Below the pieces are notes generated by a model. That model saw only the letters and a program-made list of their open reading frames with translations, was not told the DNA's origin and ran no database searches. Below, one piece after another: positions 35,576 through 45,138 of a stretch of 64,000 bases of DNA. Origin of the DNA: Sulfurimonas sp. (GTDB lineage Bacteria > Campylobacterota > Campylobacteria > Campylobacterales > Sulfurimonadaceae); contig NZ_CP093396.1 of NCBI RefSeq assembly GCF_029027405.1, positions 1,240,001 to 1,304,000 of the forward strand, read 5' to 3'. Each line of letters starts with the position of its first letter. The first letter of the stretch is position 1. The translations under genes and the position numbers were made by a program.

Positions 35576-36451
35576 ATGCATAAAGATACACTGCAAAAAA
35601 ACACTAAAATTGCTAATAGTATAATGTATTATATTTATACTCATATAGAAGTAGACATCGATATAAATGAGTTAAGTAAAAATCTTAATATTAGTAAATT
35701 TCATATGCATAAAGTTTTTAAAAAAATATTTGGAAAAAATATTTATGAGAGTATAAAATCTATAAGACTTCAAAAAGCAGCTAGTTTACTTTTAACGAAT
35801 AAATACTCAACTATATCGGAAGTGGCAAACTTATGCGGATATAGTTCCCATTCTTCATTTATAAAAGCTTTTAGAAACAAATTTGAATCTTCTCCAAAAG
35901 AGTGGAGAAATGGAGCATATAAAAAATACTCGAATTCAATCTTACAAGATTCTAATATATCTACAGAAACTAGTATTGATTTTTCAAATATTATAGCTAC
36001 TATTGTTGATATGCCAGAGATGAAAAGTTATTATATACGAAATAATAGCTATATAAATAATGTTAAAGAGACTTGGCAAAAACTATATACGCTGATTTTA
36101 AACAATAAAGTAAAAAAGTATCAAATGATAGCTTTATTACATGAAAATCCGACTATAACTGATCTAAATAATTACCAATATATAGCTTGTATCAAAACAG
36201 ATGAGAAAGAAGATATATTAACACAGCGATTACCCAAATTCAAAATATCAAATGGTGTATACGCAAAATTTGATTTACAAGGTAAGGGTGAAGATATACT
36301 AAGGTTTATACAATGGGTATATCACGATTGGCTAGTTGATAGTGAGTATGAGACAACAACAAAGCCTTCATATATTATTTATCACAAGAATAATTATTTA
36401 AATAATGAAAATTTATTTGATATTAGTTATTACATATCAATTAAATTTTAA
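35576..36451 (+). CDS. AraC-family regulator with GyrI-like effector domain
   Basis: The 291-residue protein has two AraC helix-turn-helix motifs at the N-terminus (IDINELSKNLNISKFHMHKVFKKIFG and STISEVANLCGYSSHSSFIKAFRNKFESSPKEWR), followed by a GyrI-like/AraC_E_bind domain (about 135-290, with KTDEKED and PSYIIYH). That order is like Rob/SoxS relatives, which respond to small hydrophobic or amphipathic compounds. It is divergent from the biotin carboxylase gene across about 150 bases of AT-rich DNA, so it may control that gene. Confidence 0.88.
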   Translation: MHKDTLQKNTKIANSIMYYIYTHIEVDIDINELSKNLNISKFHMHKVFKKIFGKNIYESIKSIRLQKAASLLLTNKYSTISEVANLCGYSSHSSFIKAFRNKFESSPKEWRNGAYKKYSNSILQDSNISTETSIDFSNIIATIVDMPEMKSYYIRNNSYINNVKETWQKLYTLILNNKVKKYQMIALLHENPTITDLNNYQYIACIKTDEKEDILTQRLPKFKISNGVYAKFDLQGKGEDILRFIQWVYHDWLVDSEYETTTKPSYIIYHKNNYLNNENLFDISYYISIKF

Positions 36452-36568
36452 TAAATCTTTTTAGACCAAGCTTTTCGAGGTAAGTTGTAGTTAATTTTAA
36501 AACTCATTTCATATTAAGAGAAATCCACTATAATCTCTTTAATAATTTATATACATTAGGCTTTTATT

Positions 36569-39500
36569 ATGAGCGTACAACCTTTCACACATTTGCATCT
36601 ACACACAGAGTATTCTCTCCTTGATGGAGCAAACAAACTTTCAAATTTAGTACCACGCTTAAAAGAGCTTGGAATGACTTCTGTTGCTATGACTGACCAT
36701 GGAAATATGTTTGGTGCTATAGACTTTTATCAGCAGATGAAAGCAGCTGGAATAAAGCCTATTATCGGTATGGAAGGTTATATTCATAATGGTGCAACAC
36801 TAGACGATAAAAGTACAAGACAGCGTTTTCATATTTGTCTTTTTGCTAAAAATCAAAAGGGTTATGAAAACCTTATGTATCTCTCTTCAAAAGCATACAT
36901 AGAAGGAATGTATTACTTTCCTCGTATAAATAAAAAAGAGTTAGCTCTTCATAGTGAAGGTTTGATTTGTACTTCTGCTTGTCTTCAAGGTGAAGTAAAC
37001 TGGCATCTGAACTTAGCAAATGATAGAAATGTAAGAAATGGAGCTTTAGGATATGATGGAGCAAAAGCAGTTGCATTAGAATATAAAGAAATATTTGGAG
37101 ATGATTTTTACCTCGAACTTATGCGTCATGGTATTGGTGACCAACTTTTTATTGATAACAATATTTTACAAATTGCACAAGAAACAAACATTAAAATAAT
37201 AGCTACAAATGATACTCACTACACTTTTCCTGGAGATGCACAGTATCATGAAGCATTTATGTGTATAGGTATGAATAAATTATATGATGATCCAAATCGT
37301 ATGCGTCATTCTGTTCACGAATTTTACTTAAAATCACCAGAGCAAATGGCTAGAATTTTTGCGGATATTCCAGAAGCAATAGCCAATACTCAAGAAATAG
37401 TAGAGAAATGTCAACTTGAGCTTAAACTAGGTGACCCGATTCCTCCAAATTTTAAATTTACTCCAGAGTATGCTACGGCGGATGGTTTAGAAATAAATCA
37501 CACAGATGATGAACCTTTAAGTCCAGATGCATCCCAAGAAGAAAAAAAGCTTTGGTTTAGTGCCATAGATAAAAATGATGCGGAGTATTTTACTTATAGA
37601 TGCAAGGTTGGTTTAGAAGAGAGACTAAAGCATGTAGTAGAGGAAAAACATGAAAAGTATAAAGAACGCCTAGAATTTGAAATGAAGATTATAAATTCTA
37701 TGAAGTTTCCAGGATATATGCTTATAGTTTGGGATTTTGTAAAGGTAGCAAAAGAGATGGGTATCGCTGTTGGTCCAGGGCGTGGTTCAGCGGCTGGTAG
37801 TTTAGTAGCATATTCTTTAGACATAACTGATATAGACCCTATGAAATATGACTTGCTTTTTGAGCGTTTTTTAAATCCTGAGCGTGTGTCAATGCCCGAT
37901 ATCGATATGGACTTTATGCAGGCAAGGCGTGGAGAAGTAATTGACTATGTTGTTAAAAAATATGGTCGAAATCAAGTAGCTCAAATTATAACCTTTGGTT
38001 CACTTTTAGCAAAAGGGGTTTTACGAGATGTTGCAAGAGTTCTGGATATGCCACTTTCTCAAGCCGACAAAATGGCAAAACTTATTCCTGATGAGCTTGG
38101 AATAACTTTAAATGGAAAGATGAAAAAAGGTGAGTTTATAGATGGGGCTTTTCAAAAAGAGCCTAAGATACAAGAACTTTTAAATGAAGATGCTAATGCA
38201 AAGAGAGTTTGGGAGTTTGCCAAAAAACTTGAAGGCTTAAAAAGAAACTCAGGTATTCATGCTGCTGGTGTTGTTATTTCAAATGAAGAATTATGGAAAA
38301 AAACTCCTATTTATAAACCTTCAGGAGAAGATACTTTTGTTACTCAGTATTCACTAAATTATCTTGAAGATGTTGACTTAATTAAGTTTGACTTTCTTGG
38401 TTTGAAAACTCTTGATGTCATAGACAATGCAATAAAACTTATAAAAAGAAGATATGACAAAACGGTAGACTGGCATAAAATAGATGAAAATGATGAAAAA
38501 GTATATGAAGTTATTCGTGGCGGAGATACAGTAGGAATGTTCCAAATAGAGTCTTCTGGTATGCAAGATTTGAACAAACGACTTAAACCTGATAGTTTTG
38601 AGGATTTAATTGCCGTACTTGCACTTTATAGACCTGGTCCTATGGAGTCTGGGATGCTTGATAGTTTTGTTGAGCGTAAACATGGTCGTGAGAAAATTGA
38701 GTACACTTTTGATATTATGGAACCCATTCTTAAAAATACTTATGGGGTCATCGTTTACCAAGAACAAGTTATGCAAATTGTTCAAAATGTTGGTGGATTT
38801 AGCCTTGGATATTCAGATATTATCCGTCGTGCTATGGGTAAGAAAAAAGATATGGCAACATATAATGCAGAGTTTAGCGAGGGAGCAGCAAAACAAGGAC
38901 ATCCCTACGATGAAGCATCAAAGCTTTTTGATTTGATAGAAAAGTTTGCAGGTTATGGTTTTAATAAATCTCACTCAGCAGCCTACGCAATGGTTACCTT
39001 TCAAACAGCATGGTTAAAAACTTACTATCCAAATGAGTTTATGGCAGCACTTTTGACATCTGATAAAGATAACATGGATAAAGTAGTTCGTTACATCGAT
39101 GAAGTTAAGCGAATGGGTATAGAACTTTCTCCTCCTGATGTTAACGATTCTTACTTGGAATTTTCAGCTATAACAAAAGATGAAAAAGAGATTATTTTAT
39201 TTGGTTTGGGTGCGATTAAAGGAGTTGGTGGTTCTGCTGTTGAGTCCATTATTCAAACCCGTGAAGAAGATGGAGAGTTCACTTCAATGGAGAACTTTGT
39301 AAATAGAATAGACCCATCAAAAGTAAATAAGCGTTTTATAGAGTCAAGCATAAAATCAGGTGGATTTGATAGATTTGGATTTTCGAGAAAAGCACTTCTT
39401 GACCAGCTAGAACTAATAGTAGATACAGCTAAAGATGCGTCTACTGCTAAAAAAAATGCAGTTGGAAGTTTATTTGGAGATGATGAAGAAATAACTACTG

Positions 39501-40171
39501 TAAAACTCTCTCTTGTAAACTCAGATGAGTATGAGTTAAAAGAAATTCTAGAGTTTGAAAAAGATACCTTAGGGTTTTATGTTTCAGGACATCCTCTTGA
39601 TGAGTATAGAGAAAAACTTGATGAGTTAAACTACTCTCTATCCTCAGAACTAGAAAGCATTAAAGATGGCTCTTTTGCTATATTTATAGGAAAAGTTGAA
39701 GAGATTCAAAATAAAATATCTAAAAAAGGAAATCAGTTTGGCATAGTAAACCTGATGGATTTTCATGGAAATATAGAGATAATGCTCTTTAGCGATAAGT
39801 TAGAACAGCTAAAAGAAATGAACCTTGATGAACCTGTTGCTTTTAAAGTGAAAATCACACATACTGAGATGTTTACACGAATAGGTGTTACTAAGATAAT
39901 GACACTCCAAGATGCTAAAAAAGAGTGTAAAAAAATAAAGACAGAAGTCAGAGAAGCTCCTCCTGAGCCTATATCTTTAGCTGTTAAATTAGATAGCGAT
40001 ACAAATGTTTTAGACAACTTATATACACTGATAAGACTAAACCCAGGGAGAAGACCTCTAAAACTAACAATCATCTCTAAACTTCAAAATGTTGTAATAG
40101 ATTCAGCAATAAGAGTAGATACTAGTATTCTAATGGCTTTAGAAGGTAATGAAGCAGTGGATATTTTATGA
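36569..40171 (+). CDS. dnaE: DNA polymerase III alpha subunit
   Basis: The 1200-residue protein has the PHP N-terminus (HLHLHTEYSLLDGA), the catalytic acidic motif PDIDMDF, AQIITFGSLLAKGVLRDVARVLDM, YQEQVMQIVQNVGGFSLGYSDIIRRAMGKKK, and the C-terminal HhH/OB-fold regions (IGKVEEIQNK...GNIEIMLFSDKL). It is the replicative polymerase. AATATTA-type weak ribosome sites precede the ATG; a TATAAT box lies about 50 bases upstream (ccacTATAATctc). Confidence 0.98.
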   Translation: MSVQPFTHLHLHTEYSLLDGANKLSNLVPRLKELGMTSVAMTDHGNMFGAIDFYQQMKAAGIKPIIGMEGYIHNGATLDDKSTRQRFHICLFAKNQKGYENLMYLSSKAYIEGMYYFPRINKKELALHSEGLICTSACLQGEVNWHLNLANDRNVRNGALGYDGAKAVALEYKEIFGDDFYLELMRHGIGDQLFIDNNILQIAQETNIKIIATNDTHYTFPGDAQYHEAFMCIGMNKLYDDPNRMRHSVHEFYLKSPEQMARIFADIPEAIANTQEIVEKCQLELKLGDPIPPNFKFTPEYATADGLEINHTDDEPLSPDASQEEKKLWFSAIDKNDAEYFTYRCKVGLEERLKHVVEEKHEKYKERLEFEMKIINSMKFPGYMLIVWDFVKVAKEMGIAVGPGRGSAAGSLVAYSLDITDIDPMKYDLLFERFLNPERVSMPDIDMDFMQARRGEVIDYVVKKYGRNQVAQIITFGSLLAKGVLRDVARVLDMPLSQADKMAKLIPDELGITLNGKMKKGEFIDGAFQKEPKIQELLNEDANAKRVWEFAKKLEGLKRNSGIHAAGVVISNEELWKKTPIYKPSGEDTFVTQYSLNYLEDVDLIKFDFLGLKTLDVIDNAIKLIKRRYDKTVDWHKIDENDEKVYEVIRGGDTVGMFQIESSGMQDLNKRLKPDSFEDLIAVLALYRPGPMESGMLDSFVERKHGREKIEYTFDIMEPILKNTYGVIVYQEQVMQIVQNVGGFSLGYSDIIRRAMGKKKDMATYNAEFSEGAAKQGHPYDEASKLFDLIEKFAGYGFNKSHSAAYAMVTFQTAWLKTYYPNEFMAALLTSDKDNMDKVVRYIDEVKRMGIELSPPDVNDSYLEFSAITKDEKEIILFGLGAIKGVGGSAVESIIQTREEDGEFTSMENFVNRIDPSKVNKRFIESSIKSGGFDRFGFSRKALLDQLELIVDTAKDASTAKKNAVGSLFGDDEEITTVKLSLVNSDEYELKEILEFEKDTLGFYVSGHPLDEYREKLDELNYSLSSELESIKDGSFAIFIGKVEEIQNKISKKGNQFGIVNLMDFHGNIEIMLFSDKLEQLKEMNLDEPVAFKVKITHTEMFTRIGVTKIMTLQDAKKECKKIKTEVREAPPEPISLAVKLDSDTNVLDNLYTLIRLNPGRRPLKLTIISKLQNVVIDSAIRVDTSILMALEGNEAVDIL

Positions 40172-40401
40172 TAAGTGCTAGTTTGAAATCCTCTAAATTG
40201 TATAAAAGCTAACTCTTGTCCAGCTTATTATTCTGATGAGATTAACTCTATTTATTAGAGATTTAATGTAACAAGAATACAAAGATACAGCAAACTGTTT
40301 TTGTTACTTTTTAGATTGTGGTAGAATTGTATAATTTAAAATTATTTATATGAAGTAAGATAGATTTTTAGAAGTACTCATATGAATGTAAAAGGGTTAA
40401 A

Positions 40402-42186
40402 ATGCCATTTAAACTAACTAATTTAAAAGAACATAATTCTGAACTGTTAAATCTTTTAACGCAACATCTTCCAGATATGTTTTGGGTTAAGGATTTAGAA
40501 GGAATTTATTTATATGCTAACAAAGCTATCTGTGATGGTTTACTAATGGCAAAAAATATAAATGAGCCGATAGGGAAGGGTGATGTGTTTTTTGCTCTTC
40601 GTGAGAGAAATGCACATAAAGATAAACCTGATTGGCATACTTTTGGAGAACTTTGTTTTAATAGTGACCTAGATGTTATAGAACAAGATAAGGCTATGAA
40701 ATTTGAAGAGTATGGCAATGTAAAAGGTAAACTTATGTATTTAGAAGTATATAAGGCTCCTTTTTACGATAAAGATGGAAAGGCTATTGGAACTGTTGGA
40801 GCATGTCGTGATATAACCAAGCTTAAAAAGATACAAATGGATTTAGAAAAAAGTCTTAGAAGCCTTGATGAACAAAGAGAACAGCTAGAATACCAAGCTA
40901 ATCATGACTATTTAACAGATTTACCAAATCGTATTTTATTTGTTGATAGATTAAAGCAGTCAATTAGTTTGGCAGATAGATATGATAAAAAAATAGCACT
41001 TTTGTTTATAGATTTAGATTATTTTAAAGAGATAAATGATTCGTTAGGTCATCATATTGGGGATATGATTTTAGTTGAATTTGCAAATAGAATGAAAAAT
41101 GAAATACGAAAATCAGATACTATTTCTAGATTTGGTGGAGATGAATTTTGTATTATTTTAAATGACATCTCAAATGTTGATTTTATATCAAACTTTATTA
41201 CACAATGTATGAAGATTGTTAAAAAACCTTTTATTACTAATAAGCAAAAATTTCATATTAGTATGAGTGTTGGTGTTGCATTCTATCCAAATGATGGAGA
41301 TACTCCTAATACACTTCTTAAAAATGCAGATGCTGCCATGTATAAAGCAAAAGATAGTGGTAGAAGTACCTACTGTTTTTATGATGAAAATATGACTAAA
41401 AAAGCTTTAGATAGAATTTCTCTCGAAACAGAATTAAGAAGTGCATTGGAAAATGATGAACTAGTAGTTTTTTTTCAACCACAGATGGATGTAAAAATAA
41501 ATAAATTAGTAGGAATGGAGGCTCTCGTCCGTTGGAAACACCCAACCTTAGGTCTTGTTTTTCCAGATAAGTTTATACCACTCGCTGAACTAACCGGTAT
41601 GATTGTAGAGTTAGATAGATTTGTAATGAAACAAGCTATTAGAACATTTAAAGGATGGGATAAAGCAGGTTTAAACCCAGGTAAATTATCCATGAATTTA
41701 GCAATCAAACAGTTAGAAAGTGGTGATTTTATTGAGTTTATGAATAGCTTATTAAATAGTGAAGATTTTTATTATCATAACCTTGAACTAGAAGTTACTG
41801 AAAGTGAAATTATGAAAAATCCAGATAAATCTATAGAAGTTCTTAAAACCCTTGATAAGATGGGAATTTCTATTGCTATTGATGACTTTGGAACAGGATA
41901 CTCATCTCTAGCATATTTAACAAAATTACCAATAAAAAAACTAAAAATAGATAAATCTTTTATAGACGGCATTATTGATAATCAAGAGGACTCCGTAATA
42001 ACAATCGCAGTTATTAATTTATGTATAAGTTTAAATTTAAAAGTAATTGCTGAGGGTGTAGAGACAAAGGAACAAGAAAGTTTTTTACTAGAAAATGGAT
42101 GTAAGTTTGTACAAGGTTATTTATACTCTAAGCCATTGTCTGCAAAAAATATGACAAATTTTTTGCAAGAAAGAGCCAAAGGATAA
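40402..42186 (+). CDS. PAS-GGDEF-EAL diguanylate cyclase/phosphodiesterase
   Basis: The 594-residue protein has an N-terminal PAS domain with DMFWVKDLEGIYLYANKAICDG, then GGDEF at 245-249 in RFGGDEFCII, then EAL at 373-375 in EALVRWKHPT, with DDFGTGYSSLAYL and the EGVETKEQ loop. Both catalytic motifs are intact, so it could make or cleave cyclic-di-GMP, with the PAS domain as sensor. No membrane span is evident. It sits two bases before the aminopeptidase gene and may be co-transcribed. Confidence 0.93.
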   Translation: MPFKLTNLKEHNSELLNLLTQHLPDMFWVKDLEGIYLYANKAICDGLLMAKNINEPIGKGDVFFALRERNAHKDKPDWHTFGELCFNSDLDVIEQDKAMKFEEYGNVKGKLMYLEVYKAPFYDKDGKAIGTVGACRDITKLKKIQMDLEKSLRSLDEQREQLEYQANHDYLTDLPNRILFVDRLKQSISLADRYDKKIALLFIDLDYFKEINDSLGHHIGDMILVEFANRMKNEIRKSDTISRFGGDEFCIILNDISNVDFISNFITQCMKIVKKPFITNKQKFHISMSVGVAFYPNDGDTPNTLLKNADAAMYKAKDSGRSTYCFYDENMTKKALDRISLETELRSALENDELVVFFQPQMDVKINKLVGMEALVRWKHPTLGLVFPDKFIPLAELTGMIVELDRFVMKQAIRTFKGWDKAGLNPGKLSMNLAIKQLESGDFIEFMNSLLNSEDFYYHNLELEVTESEIMKNPDKSIEVLKTLDKMGISIAIDDFGTGYSSLAYLTKLPIKKLKIDKSFIDGIIDNQEDSVITIAVINLCISLNLKVIAEGVETKEQESFLLENGCKFVQGYLYSKPLSAKNMTNFLQERAKG

Positions 42187-42188
42187 AA

Positions 42189-43451
42189 ATGAACAAAGAA
42201 GATTTTAATGAAGGACTTTTAGGCTTTTTAGATGCTTCTCCTACGCCATTTCATGCTACAAAAAATATGTCACAGATGTTTGAAAATGCTGGATTTTTAA
42301 AGCTTGAAGAAGAGCAAAAGTGGGAACTTAAAAGGGGTGAAAAGTATTTTGTAACTCGTAATGATTCTAGTATTATTGCTTTTACATATCCAGATGCAAG
42401 TGATTATATTATGGTTGGTTCTCATACAGATTCCCCGAATTTAAAATTAAAACCAAAACCTGTGATAAAAGAGCATGGAGTTGTAAAATTTGGAGTTGAA
42501 TCTTATGGAGGTTTACTTTTAAATCCTTGGTTTGATAGAGATTTGTCTATTGCAGGGCGTATTTCATACTTAAACTCAAAAGATGAAATAAAAGATGCAC
42601 TTATAGATGTAAAAAAAGCTATCGCAGTTATCCCGTCTTTAGCGATACACCTTGATAATAAAGCGAACAAAGAAAGAACTGTAAACAAACAAACAGATAT
42701 CTGTCCAATACTAACAACAAATGAAGATTTTGAATTTAATGAATTTTTAAAATGGCAACTTTCAAAGTTAGAAATTTTAGATGTAGAAGAACTTTACGCA
42801 AATGAGCTTAGTTTTTATGATACTCAAAAAGCTTCTTTTGTAGGTTTAAATAATGACTTTATAGCAAGTGCAAGACTCGATAATCTTCTTAGTTGTTATG
42901 TTGGTATGCTTAGTATTTGTAGTGTAGATGACAACAAGCCTATGCTTTTTATTGCAAGTGACCACGAGGAGGTAGGAAGTGAGTCAACAAGTGGAGCAGG
43001 GGGTAGTTTTTTAGAAAATACTTTAAAAAGAATGTTTAGTGATTATGATGAATATATGGGTATGCTAAGAACTTCTTTGATGATTTCGTGCGATAATGCT
43101 CATGCTATTCATCCAAACTATGCGTCTAAGCATGATTCCAAGCATACTCCTCACATTAACAAAGGTGTTGTCATTAAGGTAAATGCAAATCAAAGATATG
43201 CTTCTAACTCTAAAACAATTTCAAAGTTTATGCATGTTGCATCTTCTATAAATGAGTCTTATCAGGAGTTTGTTACTCGTAGTGATATGGGATGTGGCTC
43301 TACTATTGGTCCCATAACGGCTACAAGACTTGGTGTAGATACTTTAGATATAGGGATTCCAACTTTTGCGATGCACTCTATAAGAGAATTAGCAGGAAGT
43401 GAAGATGCTCATTCACTTTACAAAATTTTAGTAAAATTTGGGATGAAATAA
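42189..43451 (+). CDS. M18-family aminopeptidase
   Basis: The 420-residue protein is a full-length M18 zinc aminopeptidase: DASPTPFHATKN at the N-terminus, VGSHTDSPNLKLKPKPV, LDNKANKERTV, ASDHEEVGSESTSGAGG, ISCDNAHAIHPNY and GTSTIGPITATRLG-like sequences near the end. The dinuclear-zinc ligands (His, Asp, Glu, Asp, His) are intact. It trims N-terminal residues from peptides, cytosolic dodecamer in the family. It lies two bases after the PAS-GGDEF-EAL gene. Confidence 0.93.
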   Translation: MNKEDFNEGLLGFLDASPTPFHATKNMSQMFENAGFLKLEEEQKWELKRGEKYFVTRNDSSIIAFTYPDASDYIMVGSHTDSPNLKLKPKPVIKEHGVVKFGVESYGGLLLNPWFDRDLSIAGRISYLNSKDEIKDALIDVKKAIAVIPSLAIHLDNKANKERTVNKQTDICPILTTNEDFEFNEFLKWQLSKLEILDVEELYANELSFYDTQKASFVGLNNDFIASARLDNLLSCYVGMLSICSVDDNKPMLFIASDHEEVGSESTSGAGGSFLENTLKRMFSDYDEYMGMLRTSLMISCDNAHAIHPNYASKHDSKHTPHINKGVVIKVNANQRYASNSKTISKFMHVASSINESYQEFVTRSDMGCGSTIGPITATRLGVDTLDIGIPTFAMHSIRELAGSEDAHSLYKILVKFGMK

Positions 43452-43463
43452 CGGAGAAAATTT

Positions 43464-44456
43464 ATGTCAAATCAAGCAGTTGTAACACCAGAAGAGTTAA
43501 ATCTTTTAATTGAGCAAACATATAAGGTTGAAAATGAGTTTAATGAACTTAAATCTTCTTATGCTCATTTACAAGATACTGTTGAAAAGGTTGTTGAGTT
43601 TTTACCAAATGCTATTTGGATTGTAAATCATGACAATACAGTATTCTTACAAAACTCAAAAGCTAGGGATTTATTGGAATTACTAAAACTTTTGGAATTT
43701 AAAGATGAGGATTATGAGATAAAGTTTAACTCTCTTTCGTATCTTGTAAAAACTTCAAACTACAAAGATAAAACTATGTTTAGTGTTATTGATATAACTG
43801 AACAAAAACGAAAAGAAAATTTAGCAACAATGGGACAAATGGCAGCGCATCTCTCTCACGAGATAAGAAATCCGATAGGTTCAATCTCTTTACTTAGTTC
43901 AACTCTCAAAAAGCGTGTTATTCCTGAAAACATCCCCATAGTAGAAGAGATACAAAAATCAGTATATAGAATAGATAGAATAATTAAAGCAACTTTGATG
44001 TTTAGCAAGGGTGTTGAAGTTACAAAAACATCTTTTATGTGGAGTGATTTAAAGAGTTCTCTTGATATGTCTATTGGTTATTATGGTTATTCTAAAGAAA
44101 TATCTTTTATATTCCCTCAAGATGATTTTAACATAAGCGCAGATAAAGACCTACTAGAGATGCTTTTTTCTAATTTTATAGTAAATGCCATAGATGCCAT
44201 AGAACTTGATGACAATGAAGATGGTGTTATTGAAATGATTTATAAATGTGATGAAAAGTATCATAAATTTTATATTTATGATACAGGGGTAGATATAGAG
44301 AGTAAACAAGATTTATTTGAGGCTTTTAAGAGTACAAAATTGAAAGGTAACGGCTTAGGCTTGATACTATCTAGACAAATTGCTGAGGCTCATAATGGTT
44401 CAGTAAACCTACTTGATAGTCAAAAAAAATGTTTTGAAATAAAAATATCTATTTAA
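43464..44456 (+). CDS. flgS: Sensor histidine kinase FlgS (flagellar sigma-54 cascade)
   Basis: The 330-residue soluble kinase has an N-terminal coiled-coil and PAS-like sensor (EQTYKVENEFNELKSSYAHLQ, LPNAIWIVNHDNTV), the phospho-acceptor box AAHLSHEIRNPIGSISLL, and an HATPase domain with NFIVNAIDAIEL and LKGNGLGLILSRQIAEAHNG. This layout matches FlgS of Campylobacter, which phosphorylates FlgR to start RpoN-dependent flagellar genes. It lacks membrane spans. The ATG has GGAG ten bases upstream. FlgR is not in view. A sigma-54 type promoter lies immediately downstream. Confidence 0.8.
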   Translation: MSNQAVVTPEELNLLIEQTYKVENEFNELKSSYAHLQDTVEKVVEFLPNAIWIVNHDNTVFLQNSKARDLLELLKLLEFKDEDYEIKFNSLSYLVKTSNYKDKTMFSVIDITEQKRKENLATMGQMAAHLSHEIRNPIGSISLLSSTLKKRVIPENIPIVEEIQKSVYRIDRIIKATLMFSKGVEVTKTSFMWSDLKSSLDMSIGYYGYSKEISFIFPQDDFNISADKDLLEMLFSNFIVNAIDAIELDDNEDGVIEMIYKCDEKYHKFYIYDTGVDIESKQDLFEAFKSTKLKGNGLGLILSRQIAEAHNGSVNLLDSQKKCFEIKISI

Positions 44457-44460
44457 TTAA

Positions 44461-44480
44461 GTTTGGCATAATAATTGCTT
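44461..44480 (+). promoter_or_regulatory. Sigma-54 (RpoN) -24/-12 promoter
   Basis: The -24 element is TTTGGCA with GG at 44465-44466, and the -12 element TTGCTT has GC at 44477-44478, giving the required ten-base spacing between GG and GC. It lies 37 bases before the ATG of the first downstream gene, right after flgS. This matches the RpoN consensus TGGCAC-N5-TTGC closely. Confidence 0.65.
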
Positions 44481-44514
44481 TTATTAAATATAATTTAATA
44501 TAAGGTTCTTAACA

Positions 44515-44847
44515 ATGTCAATAAACCATAAAGATGTAACTCCTCTTTTAGAGTTTATAAAAATTGATAGATTTTATGTAGTTTGTCATTTTAGATGTAA
44601 AATAACAAATAAGACTATTATTTCAACTGTTCCATTTGAACCTTATGATGGAAAAATAGAAATATCATGGCAAGAAATATTAATGCACCCAATAGATACA
44701 TATAATAGGTATTACCATACTTCTATAACAATTTATGATAATAATTCTCATGATACAATCGTTATAAAAGCTTTTGAAAAAATTTTAAAATACTTTGAAT
44801 GGAGTAATAGTTATAATAGTTATATATATACAGCAAAAAGGGTTTGA
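44515..44847 (+). CDS. Unknown 110-residue protein behind a sigma-54 promoter
   Basis: The 110-residue protein has no signal peptide or membrane span and no family I recognise. It is rich in aromatic residues (YYHTSITIYD, YFEWSNSYNSYIY). AAGG precedes the ATG by ten bases. The sigma-54 promoter and location next to flgS suggest expression with the flagellar hook/basal-body set. It is followed after three bases by a second unknown gene and the two are probably one transcript. Confidence 0.6.
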   Translation: MSINHKDVTPLLEFIKIDRFYVVCHFRCKITNKTIISTVPFEPYDGKIEISWQEILMHPIDTYNRYYHTSITIYDNNSHDTIVIKAFEKILKYFEWSNSYNSYIYTAKRV

Positions 44848-44850
44848 GTT

Positions 44851-45138
44851 TTGAATAAAAAGTTAGTTGAATTAGAAGGAGCAACACTCCAGTTTAAGTC
44901 TTTTGAAGAAGATGGACTTGTATTTTACGAGTATGATGCAAGAGAGTGTCAGCCACCAGAACCAATGGTAAATACTATTAGAGGTTTGAGTCTTTTAAAA
45001 AACAAAACAGATAGATTGGTTGGTTTTTTCTTTCATGAGCCTTTCCCGCTTTATCAAAGAATACCTCTTACTATTTCTCATAGAGCAGAGGAGTTAGAAG
45101 ATGGAGATTTTAAAATCACTTTTAAACTAGAGAGTTAA
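44851..45138 (+). CDS. Unknown 95-residue protein, second gene of the sigma-54 unit
   Basis: The 95-residue protein is acidic and soluble. It begins at TTG, three bases after the preceding stop. Features include ARECQPPEPMVNTIRGLSLLKNKTDRLVGFFFHEPFPLYQRIPLTISHRAEELEDGDF, with no motif I recognise. Its 3' end overlaps the convergent histidine-kinase gene by 17 bases. A flagellar or motility link is inferred from the promoter and neighbourhood only. Confidence 0.55.
   Translation: MNKKLVELEGATLQFKSFEEDGLVFYEYDARECQPPEPMVNTIRGLSLLKNKTDRLVGFFFHEPFPLYQRIPLTISHRAEELEDGDFKITFKLES

Noticed and set aside
38610..38936. Rightward ORF of 108 codons inside dnaE
   Set aside because: It is a frame shadow within a conserved catalytic gene.
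40172..40401. Possible tRNA or small RNA between dnaE and the PAS-GGDEF-EAL gene
   Set aside because: No acceptor stem, T-loop or clear hairpin was found; it is plain AT-rich DNA.
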